A stretch of DNA of 6,636 bases, from positions 1 through 6,636 of the forward strand of contig JBEPWQ010000214.1 of assembly GCA_041642315.1 (NCBI GenBank). Reading direction: 5' to 3'. The notes beneath the pieces were generated by a model. That model ran no database searches, was not told where the DNA came from, and worked only from the letters and a program-made list of their open reading frames with translations. A program made the translations under genes and the position numbers. Source of the stretch: JAABSQ01 sp041642315 (lineage in GTDB: Bacteria; Desulfobacterota; Desulfobacteria; Desulfobacterales; Desulfococcaceae). Positions 1 through 5,347 of the stretch are shown in pieces; position 1 is the first letter of the stretch; each line of letters begins with the position of its first letter.

Positions 1-1250
1 GGCTGCCTCGGTTCAAAAGCGTAGAGAAGCCCGTTCATCAGGTATTCCCGCCCGGAATAGGTGGCGCCCGATCCGACATCCGACACTTCGGTGGAAAAAA
101 GCTTTTGGGCTTCCGGCCCCAGGTTTTCTCCGGCCCGAAGCAGTCCCTCGGCCAGAAGGTCGCCGAAGCCCTCCCGGTACGCGATCTGATGGGCGAGGTT
201 TTCGAAAAAGGAACGGGTGCCCAACTTGGAAATGTCCAGTCCGGTCTCCTTCTGGGTGAGAAAGCCCGCCTGAAAACCGGCCTCTATCCATTGAACCACA
301 TTGGTCATCTCCATGGTGCACAGGGACAGGTCATTGCAGATCCCGGTGGCGTCCAGGGCGGTTTCGGCCGGCTCCCCGGTTTTGGCCACCCAGGGAAAAT
401 AGACGAACATGGCCTGGCATTTTCGAACCATTTCTTTGCCGGATGCGGTCAACAGGGCATTGCGGTAATCGCAGTCGAGGCCGCACTGAAAACAGGAAGA
501 TTTGCCGGTGCGCCGGACCTGTTCCGGCGAAAAAGGCAGAAACATCGGCCCATGTCTGTTCAAATGAATAGCGGTCTTGTTGAGTTCCTTCAACCGCTTC
601 GGATCGGCCACCGACGGCGAACCGGTACCGCAGACCGCGATCGCTTTCAGGTGTTTGGACCCCATCACCGCGCCAAAGCCGCCGGTGGCGCTCCCCTCGT
701 TGTCGGTCATGATGTTGGCGTTGCGGCAGCGGTTCTCCCCGGCCGGCCCGGTGGTAATGAACCGCACATTCTCCCCGTGGGCGGATTTCAGTTCATCCCG
801 AACCGCATAGCTTCCCTTTCCCCAGAGATCTGCGCCGTTTTCCAGCCGGGCCGTTCCGTCCTGAATCAACAAGTAGACCGGCTTTTCGGATCTGCCGGCA
901 ATGACGATGCCGTCATAGCCGGCTTTTTTGAGGTAGGGGCCGAAAAACCCGCCCAGATTGCCGTAGCAGAAGCCCTCCGGCACCAGCATGGGAGATTTCC
1001 CCACCACTTCGAACCGGGAGGCGCCCTGAGCCCCGGTGGCGCATAGAGGCCCGGTCATGAAAACCAGGCAGTTTGCAGGGTCCAAAGCCCCGACCTCCGG
1101 GCCGACCGTCTCCCAGTAAATACGGGTGGCGATTCCTCGACCGCCGAGAAACCGGTCGGCATAATCCATGGTGTTCAATTCGGTGATTCGTCCGTCGGAG
1201 AGGTCGACCCTGAGGATCTTACCCATCCAGCCGTGCAAGGCTTTCGACAT
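1..1250 (-). CDS. Aldehyde:ferredoxin oxidoreductase (AOR family), N-terminal part, cut by the left window edge
   Basis: This gene encodes a tungsten (or molybdenum) bis-pyranopterin enzyme that oxidises aldehydes to carboxylates with ferredoxin as usual acceptor, in the cytoplasm. About 416 residues are visible; family members are usually about 600, so the C-terminal third, including the fourth cluster cysteine, lies outside. The AOR N-terminal domain covers roughly residues 1-205, with an opening HGWMGKILRVDLSDG, GGRGIATR near residue 30, GPAGEN at 168-173 and GFGAVMGSKHLK at 191-202. The C-terminal domain begins with CFQCGLDC at 253-260, the CxxCxxxC motif that supplies three ligands of the [4Fe-4S] cluster. 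Near the edge it reads NGLLYAFEPRQ. The ATG at 1250 is chosen because AAAGGAG lies six bases upstream and the protein begins where the family does. No signal peptide is seen. Substrate cannot be told. A long open frame on the opposite strand (105-1046) is a shadow. Confidence 0.95.
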   Translation of the reverse strand, partial: MSKALHGWMGKILRVDLSDGRITELNTMDYADRFLGGRGIATRIYWETVGPEVGALDPANCLVFMTGPLCATGAQGASRFEVVGKSPMLVPEGFCYGNLGGFFGPYLKKAGYDGIVIAGRSEKPVYLLIQDGTARLENGADLWGKGSYAVRDELKSAHGENVRFITTGPAGENRCRNANIMTDNEGSATGGFGAVMGSKHLKAIAVCGTGSPSVADPKRLKELNKTAIHLNRHGPMFLPFSPEQVRRTGKSSCFQCGLDCDYRNALLTASGKEMVRKCQAMFVYFPWVAKTGEPAETALDATGICNDLSLCTMEMTNVVQWIEAGFQAGFLTQKETGLDISKLGTRSFFENLAHQIAYREGFGDLLAEGLLRAGENLGPEAQKLFSTEVSDVGSGATYSGREYLMNGLLYAFEPRQ

Positions 1251-1317
1251 ATGCGTCTCCTTTGATAAAGACCGGATGACTCCGGAAATATGCGCCGGCA
1301 ACATCGCCGGACCTTCA

Positions 1318-1347
1318 AAAATACCGACGGAGCCGTCCGGCTGTCAA
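1318..1347 (-). promoter_or_regulatory. Predicted sigma70-type promoter of the AOR gene
   Basis: On the minus strand a perfect -35 hexamer TTGACA (1347-1342) is followed, after 18 bases, by a -10-like TATTTT (1323-1318). The start point would be near 1311, giving a leader of about 60 bases before the AOR ATG at 1250. The spacer contains a perfect 12-base inverted repeat, GACGGAGCCGTC (1326-1337), placed where a regulator could block or assist polymerase. The hexamers are seen directly; promoter activity is inferred. Confidence 0.55.
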
Positions 1348-1386
1348 GGAATACCTGATGCCGCCCGGCGGCTCGAATCGACTGCC

Positions 1387-1423
1387 GATATGATTCCGAT
1401 ATCATTCTTCGCTCTTGTATAAT
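1387..1423 (+). promoter_or_regulatory. Candidate promoter with phased direct repeats, facing the response regulator gene
   Basis: A perfect TATAAT lies at 1418-1423. No good -35 hexamer stands at the normal distance (1395-1400 reads TCCGAT). Instead the position is occupied by two near-identical 10-mers, GATATGATTC (1387-1396) and GATATCATTC (1398-1407), repeated every 11 bases, about one helical turn. A consensus -10 with a poor -35 replaced by phased repeats is typical of an activator-dependent promoter. If used, the leader to the ATG at 1670 would be about 240 bases. The role is inferred. Confidence 0.35.
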
Positions 1424-1439
1424 TCTCCTTTTATCTTTA

Positions 1440-1655
1440 TACTGGGTCCATTCCGGTGACAGTAGATGTCTTCAAAAGACCCCATGCATCATCCACAAAC
1501 AGAAATCGACCGAAAAGCCCTACCGGATGGCGGATTCGGTTCCGGCCCGGGAAACTCCGCCGATCAGAGCGGGGCGACGGATGCCTTCGGGTGATTCCAT
1601 GCCGGCATTCGGTTCCGGAGCGGGGGATAAGGACGAACATGGTGATGACCATACC
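1440..1655. other. Non-coding stretch upstream of the response regulator gene
   Basis: This is the rest of the 419-bp divergent intergenic region. Short open frames exist on both strands (for example 1456-1680 plus and 1437-1670 minus), but their products are arginine/proline-rich and match nothing I recognise. The only internal structure seen is a 12-base direct repeat, ATTCGGTTCCGG, at 1534-1545 and 1607-1618, and the short palindrome ATGCCGGCAT at 1599-1608. I see no riboswitch or RNA gene. It could simply be a long untranslated leader. Confidence 0.4.
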
Positions 1656-1669
1656 GACAGGAGAAACCA

Positions 1670-2062
1670 ATGACCTCTGATAAAAAGAAACTGCGCATCC
1701 TTCTCGTCGATGACCATGCCGTCTTGCGGCAGAGTATTCGAATGATGCTGGAGGACCTGCCCGACATGGGAGTCGCAGGTGAAGCCGATTCCGGAGCCGC
1801 CGCAGTCGAGGCCTGCCGATCGAATGACTACGATGTCGTTCTGCTGGATGTACGGCTGCCCGATTTCACCGGTCAGGAGGTCGCGCGCAAACTGAGAGCC
1901 CTGTCTTCCGATATCAAGATCGTGGCCTTGTCCATGCGGGACGAGGAAATCGTCCGGCAGGAGATGTATCGGGCGGGGGTCGACGGCTTCGTGAGCAAGG
2001 CCGACGGCGCCGATGCCCTGATCCAAAAAATTCGGGAATGCACCGGAAATTCCGGAACTTGA
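1670..2062 (+). CDS. Stand-alone receiver-domain response regulator (NarL/FixJ-type receiver without output domain)
   Basis: The 130-residue product is a single phosphoacceptor receiver domain. It shows the acidic pair D14-D15 in ILLVDDHAVLR, the phosphorylation site D60 in VVLLDVRLPDFTG, the switch serine S88 in ALSMRDE, and K110 in GVDGFVSKAD. The sequence style is that of LuxR/NarL-type receivers, but the frame ends about ten residues after the last receiver helix and no helix-turn-helix follows in any frame before the next gene. It therefore cannot bind DNA itself in the usual way and probably acts by protein contact or as a phosphate relay. The ATG at 1670 has AGGAG six bases upstream (1659-1663). 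No histidine kinase is in the window. The 69-aa gene starts 130 bases downstream on the same strand, so they may be co-transcribed in part. Confidence 0.93.
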   Translation: MTSDKKKLRILLVDDHAVLRQSIRMMLEDLPDMGVAGEADSGAAAVEACRSNDYDVVLLDVRLPDFTGQEVARKLRALSSDIKIVALSMRDEEIVRQEMYRAGVDGFVSKADGADALIQKIRECTGNSGT

Positions 2063-2133
2063 TTTATACAGCCGCCGATATGCACGAAAAACACCTCATC
2101 CGGAATTCATTTCCAAATACAGGGTTCACCTTA

Positions 2134-2162
2134 TTACCATCATCGCCGTTCCGGTTTATCAT
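2134..2162 (+). promoter_or_regulatory. Predicted sigma70-type promoter of the 69-residue protein gene
   Basis: TTACCA (2134-2139, four of six to the -35 consensus) is followed after exactly 17 bases by TATCAT (2157-2162, five of six to the -10 consensus). Transcription would begin near 2169, leaving a leader of only about 24 bases that consists mostly of the ribosome binding site. This suggests the small gene can be expressed independently of the response regulator. Activity is inferred from sequence only. Confidence 0.5.
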
Positions 2163-2175
2163 ACGGAAAAATCAA

Positions 2176-2187
2176 AAAGGAGGTGAT
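2176..2187 (+). promoter_or_regulatory. Unusually complete Shine-Dalgarno site
   Basis: AAAGGAGGTGAT matches the complement of a typical 16S rRNA 3' end over 11-12 consecutive bases, with the GGAGG core nine bases before the ATG at 2193. It fixes the start codon and predicts strong translation initiation, so the small protein is likely abundant when transcribed. Confidence 0.85.
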
Positions 2188-2192
2188 GATCA

Positions 2193-2402
2193 ATGGCAAC
2201 GACCCCAATTCCGGACAAAGATTATAACCTGATCAGCGTTCTTTACCATTCCTTGAGCGGCGCAGATTCCTGTGCTACCTATATCCAGGATGCGGAAAGC
2301 TCAAATGACAGTGAGTTGGCCGATTTTTTGAAGGATGCCAAAAGTCGATACGAAGAATTGGCTCAGAAGGCAAAAAAACTCGCCGCGTCCCGAATCGGCT
2401 GA
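2193..2402 (+). CDS. Small conserved-looking helical protein of unknown function (69 aa)
   Basis: The product is 69 residues, acidic in its middle and lysine-rich at its end. It has no signal peptide and no membrane segment. Two helices are predicted by eye: residues about 10-30 (DYNLISVLYHSLSGADSCAT) and about 35-66 (SNDSELADFLKDAKSRYEEL and the following lysine/alanine-rich stretch), forming a helical hairpin. The DYNLISVLYHSL style with an ELADF helix recalls short uncharacterised bacterial proteins that resemble half of a ferritin-like four-helix bundle; I recall such proteins but cannot name the family, and only a few possible metal ligands (H19, E29 and D/E residues) are visible. The gene is credible because of its own promoter, near-perfect Shine-Dalgarno site and a strong terminator 29 bases after its stop. 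No function is assigned; high expression is inferred. Confidence 0.82.
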   Translation: MATTPIPDKDYNLISVLYHSLSGADSCATYIQDAESSNDSELADFLKDAKSRYEELAQKAKKLAASRIG

Positions 2403-2431
2403 CCCACGACAAGACAGCACCTGCATAACCA

Positions 2432-2459
2432 CCCGCCTCAACCGAGGCGGGTTTTTTTT
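2432..2459 (+). terminator. Rho-independent terminator after the 69-aa protein gene
   Basis: A perfect 8-bp stem, CCCGCCTC (2432-2439) with GAGGCGGG (2444-2451), closes an AACC loop and is followed by eight T residues (2452-2459). It ends transcription of the receiver/small-protein unit before the converging minus-strand operon. The opposite strand lacks a T tract after the stem, so it acts mainly in the plus direction. Confidence 0.93.
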
Positions 2460-2515
2460 GCCCTCTCCGCATCTCCGGCGGTCGACCACACAACACCCGT
2501 AATTGTGGCTGAAGA

Positions 2516-2537
2516 GGGCAACCCCTGAGGGTTGCCC
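2516..2537. repeat. Inverted repeat (9-bp stem) between convergent genes
   Basis: GGGCAACCC (2516-2524) and GGGTTGCCC (2529-2537) form a perfect stem around a four-base CTGA loop. No T tract follows on the plus strand, and only a weak TCTTC follows on the minus strand, so it is not a canonical terminator. It lies 70 bases past the stop of the molybdopterin subunit gene and could be a rho-dependent or transcript-protecting 3' hairpin for that operon. Its GGGGCAACCC style also resembles dispersed intergenic palindromic repeats of bacterial genomes; copy number cannot be judged from one window. Confidence 0.6.
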
Positions 2538-2606
2538 CTGCATCTTGATCGGTGAAATCGAAGATACCGGTCTTGGAGAGAACTTTTCCTCGAAAGCGAT
2601 TTTCGA

Positions 2607-4781
2607 TTACGCTCCCGACTGAATGGCCGCTTTCACCCGGTCCGGTGTCATCGGAAGCTGGTCCACCTTTGCGCCGACCGCATCGTGGACGGCCGCGGCG
2701 ATCACCGCCCCCATATTGCTGACGGCCGGCTCTCCCCCGCCCTGGGGACTCAGGCCCGGATTGTCCACCAGCACCGTCTCGATCTTGGGCACCCAGGAAA
2801 ACCGAGGCAGGGTATAGGTGTCGAAGTTGCGGTCCAGGATCTCACCGTTTTTAAACCGCACCTCCTCAGCCAGGGCATAGCCGAGCCCCATGGTGATGCA
2901 GCCTTCCATCTGCATCCGGGCGCCGTCCGGATTGACCACGAACCCCATGTCCTGGGCGCAGACCACCCGTTTGACCTCCACCCGGCCGTTGTCTTTGTCC
3001 ACCCCGACCTCGGCCATAGTGGCCACATAGGTGCCGGCATCGATGGCGCAGGCGACGCCCAGACCGCGGCCGCTGGGCGGAGGCGCCGGCGTCCATCCGA
3101 ACATGTCCGCCGCCGCCTTGAGCACCCCGATCATTCGCTGGTCCTTGAGATGCTTCAGACGAAAGGCCACCGGATCGGCTTTGGCCCGGGCCGCCATCAG
3201 GTTCATCTGAAGCTCCCGGGCATAGGTGTTGGTATTGGCGGCCGGGGCCCGCCACGGCCCCACGGCGAAAGGATGGACCGAGGTGCTGCTCCCCATCCAG
3301 TTGCCGTAGGCGGCCACCCGATGGTGGGGAATGTCGTAAAACTGGTCCGATCCCCGTTCACCGGCAAAATAGACATGGTAATCCCAAAAAGTGATTCTGC
3401 CTTCCGAATCGAGTCCGGAATCGATCTTGACCACCGCCGCCGGCCGAAAGGTGTCGTAGAAAAATTCCTCGGCCCGGTTCCAGGCCACCTGCACCGGCCG
3501 GTTTGTGATTTTGGCCAGCCGGGCCGCCTCCACCGCCTGCTGAGAGGCCGATTTGCCGCCGAATCCGCCCCCCACAAAGGGGGTGATGATCCGGACCTTG
3601 TCCGGGGAGAGGTTCAGTATTCGGGCGATTTGGTCCCGAAGCGGAAACGGAGCCTGGGTGGAGGCCCACACCGTCATCTTGCCGTCTTCGAATCGGGCCG
3701 TCGCAGCATGGGGCTCCATGGGTGCATGGGCCACATAGCTGTTCAGATAGGCCTCTTCCAGCACCTCGGTGGCCGACTTTTTTCCGGTCTCAAGACTCCC
3801 GCCGGAGGAAACAATATTTGGCGACGGTGCATTGTTTACCAAGTAGTCGAAGATGGATGCATCATCGACGCCTTTGGTCGGTGGATCGAATTCGGCCTTC
3901 ATTTGAGACAGGACCTGTTCGGCCCGATCCGGCCGCTCATGAAGGACCGCCACAAAATCGCCTTCCCGGATCACCCGCACCCCCTTTATCTTTTCTGCGG
4001 CCGAGGTATCGATCGTTTTCAGCCTGGCCCCGTGGGCCGGGGGGCGCAGCAGCTTGGCATACAGCATTCCCGGCAACCGAATATCGGCCGCAAACTGCGC
4101 CTTGCCGGTCACTTTTTCTTCTCCGTCCCGCCGGTCAAAAGATCGGCCCATCACCGTGAACTCTGATACCGGCTGCAGGGGCGGCAATTCCTTCAAGTGC
4201 CTTTCGATCACCTTGCCGCCGGTGAGCTCGGCATAGGTGATCTTTCGGCCGGGATTGTTTGAATCAAATACCGCTCCGTTCGCCGTCTCCAGTCGATCGG
4301 CCGGAACCTTCAGCCGCTCCGCGGCCATTTCCTTGAGCACCCCCCGGGCCTCGCAGGCCGCCTCCCGCAGAAACACCCCGAAATACCGGGTGGTGAGCGA
4401 ACCCCAGGTACCGGCATCCCAGGGACAGAGATCGGTGTCGCCCATAACGATATCGACATCCTCATAAGCCACCTCCAGCTCCTCGGCCAGCATCTGGGGC
4501 AGAGAGGTGATGGGCCCCTGGCCCATTTCGATCTTCCCGGTGAAACAGGTCACCCGGTTGTCGGCGCCGATCCGCAGAAAGGCGTTGAAATCGACCGGAA
4601 TGGACGACCCGATATATCCGGCCCGCTCGGTACGCGCCAGCAGTTCGGCCGGGCCGGTGGTGTAATAGAGAAGGATGCCGCCGCCCAGGGCCGACATCCG
4701 CTTCAGAAATCCGCGCCGGGTCATGGATGGGGTGTTCGGGGATTCGGCGGTCTGATGAAGGTCTTGATCCGGATGGGTCAT
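2607..4781 (-). CDS. Tat-exported molybdopterin-binding hydroxylase large subunit (isoquinoline 1-oxidoreductase beta / aldehyde oxidase type)
   Basis: This 724-residue xanthine-oxidase-family subunit carries the molybdenum cofactor and the active site for hydroxylating an aldehyde or N-heterocycle. A twin-arginine signal is clear: TRRGFLK at residues 21-27, then a hydrophobic stretch (SALGGGILLYY), so the enzyme works in the periplasm. The a/b-hammerhead region is near 218-300 (KVTGKAQFAADIRLPGMLYA), MEPHAATARF starts at 355, the cofactor-binding VGGGFGGK is at 403-410, and the catalytic glutamate is E684 in GGGEP. The start ATG at 4781 overlaps the small-subunit stop as ATGA and has AAAGGAGGTG four bases upstream; an in-frame start 60 codons earlier (4961) is rejected because those residues merely read through the small-subunit gene. 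Length fits the IorB class. Substrate is unknown: isoquinoline, aldehyde or another heterocycle are all possible. Confidence 0.93.
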   Translation of the reverse strand: MTHPDQDLHQTAESPNTPSMTRRGFLKRMSALGGGILLYYTTGPAELLARTERAGYIGSSIPVDFNAFLRIGADNRVTCFTGKIEMGQGPITSLPQMLAEELEVAYEDVDIVMGDTDLCPWDAGTWGSLTTRYFGVFLREAACEARGVLKEMAAERLKVPADRLETANGAVFDSNNPGRKITYAELTGGKVIERHLKELPPLQPVSEFTVMGRSFDRRDGEEKVTGKAQFAADIRLPGMLYAKLLRPPAHGARLKTIDTSAAEKIKGVRVIREGDFVAVLHERPDRAEQVLSQMKAEFDPPTKGVDDASIFDYLVNNAPSPNIVSSGGSLETGKKSATEVLEEAYLNSYVAHAPMEPHAATARFEDGKMTVWASTQAPFPLRDQIARILNLSPDKVRIITPFVGGGFGGKSASQQAVEAARLAKITNRPVQVAWNRAEEFFYDTFRPAAVVKIDSGLDSEGRITFWDYHVYFAGERGSDQFYDIPHHRVAAYGNWMGSSTSVHPFAVGPWRAPAANTNTYARELQMNLMAARAKADPVAFRLKHLKDQRMIGVLKAAADMFGWTPAPPPSGRGLGVACAIDAGTYVATMAEVGVDKDNGRVEVKRVVCAQDMGFVVNPDGARMQMEGCITMGLGYALAEEVRFKNGEILDRNFDTYTLPRFSWVPKIETVLVDNPGLSPQGGGEPAVSNMGAVIAAAVHDAVGAKVDQLPMTPDRVKAAIQSGA

Positions 4782-5257
4782 GACGCACCTCCTTTCAGGA
4801 TTCGGGCCGCGCTCTGAATCGCCTCCACGATCCGCACATGGGCGCCGCATCGGCAGAGGTTGTCCTCCAATCCCCATACAATGTCCTCGGCGGAGGGATT
4901 CGGGTTGGCCTTGAGCAGACTGTAGGCCTTCAGGATCATGCCCGGGGTGCAGTATCCGCACTGAAAGGCGCCCTTTTCGATAAAGGCCTCCTGGAGCGGA
5001 TGCAACCTGCCGTTTCCGGCCAGCCCCTCGATGGTGACGAGCTCGGCCCCGGCCGCATCCGTCGTCCGCATCTGGCAGGAGGGCATGGCCTCATCATTGA
5101 TCAGAACGGTGCAGGACCCGCAGAGCCCTTCTCCGCACCCGTACTTGGGGCCGGTCATCCCCAGATCGCTGCGCAGGACCCACAGGAGAGTCCGATCGCC
5201 GTCCGTATCCAGGGTGACCTTACGGCCGTTCAATGTAAACTGGATGGTTTCACGCAT
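4778..5257 (-). CDS. [2Fe-2S] small subunit of the molybdenum hydroxylase (IorA/CoxS type)
   Basis: The 159-residue protein passes electrons from the molybdenum site through two [2Fe-2S] clusters. The plant-ferredoxin-type cluster is held by C41, C46, C49 (GCGEGLCGSC) and C61; the second, in the helical domain, by C100, C103 (QCGYCTPGM) and C135, C137 (LCRCG). All eight ligands are present and the length is normal. It has no signal peptide, so it is presumably folded and carried out together with the Tat-tagged large subunit. The ATG at 5257 is chosen over an in-frame ATG at 5314 because the family begins with this strand (MRETIQFTLNG) and a modest AGG site precedes it, whereas the upstream ATG has no ribosome site. 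Its stop overlaps the large-subunit start. No FAD subunit gene adjoins, as expected for the IorAB class. Confidence 0.95.
   Translation of the reverse strand: MRETIQFTLNGRKVTLDTDGDRTLLWVLRSDLGMTGPKYGCGEGLCGSCTVLINDEAMPSCQMRTTDAAGAELVTIEGLAGNGRLHPLQEAFIEKGAFQCGYCTPGMILKAYSLLKANPNPSAEDIVWGLEDNLCRCGAHVRIVEAIQSAARILKGGAS
4786..4795 (-). promoter_or_regulatory. Ribosome binding site of the large subunit inside the small-subunit gene
   Basis: AAAGGAGGTG on the minus strand lies within the last codons of the small subunit (the K-G-G-A stretch), four bases before the large-subunit ATG at 4781. Together with the ATGA overlap it indicates translational coupling, which would keep the two subunits in balance. 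Confidence 0.8.
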
Positions 5258-5347
5258 AGGCGAACCTGCCTTTTTGAAGGGTGATCGAGTGAAGAAACCC
5301 CCGGCGTCTGGCATTCATGCGGCGCGGGAGTCGGGTGGAACGGTGGT

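Noticed and set aside
105..1046. 313-residue open frame on the plus strand
   Set aside because: It is antisense to the AOR gene, whose family motifs are clear on the minus strand. Long antisense frames are expected in GC-rich coding DNA, and the product matches nothing recognisable.
1456..1680. 74-residue open frame upstream of and overlapping the response regulator start
   Set aside because: The product is arginine-rich with no recognisable domain, no ribosome site was found for it, and the opposite strand is equally open; probably chance.
2038..2232. Possible lost HTH domain after the response regulator
   Set aside because: The frame shows no LuxR/NarL-type helix-turn-helix signature, so there is no evidence of a frameshifted output domain.
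2586..2606. CGAAA/TTTCG short hairpin just after the large-subunit stop
   Set aside because: The stem is only five bases with weak pairing and no T tract, so it is not a credible terminator.
2685..4166. 493-residue open frame on the plus strand
   Set aside because: It lies wholly antisense to the molybdopterin subunit, is rich in histidine, glycine, proline and arginine, and has no family motif; it is a mirror of GC-rich codons.
4782..4961. 60-residue N-terminal extension of the large subunit
   Set aside because: It reads through the small-subunit gene in another frame, has no ribosome site, and would bury the Tat signal; the ATG at 4781 has a strong site and the ATGA overlap.
5258..5314. 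19-residue N-terminal extension of the [2Fe-2S] subunit
   Set aside because: No ribosome site precedes the ATG at 5314, and the family normally begins at the strand encoded from 5257.
5300..5325. TGGCA...TGC-like pattern suggesting a sigma54 promoter on the plus strand
   Set aside because: The spacing and the -12 element do not fit the TGGCAC-N5-TTGC consensus, and no plus-strand gene follows.
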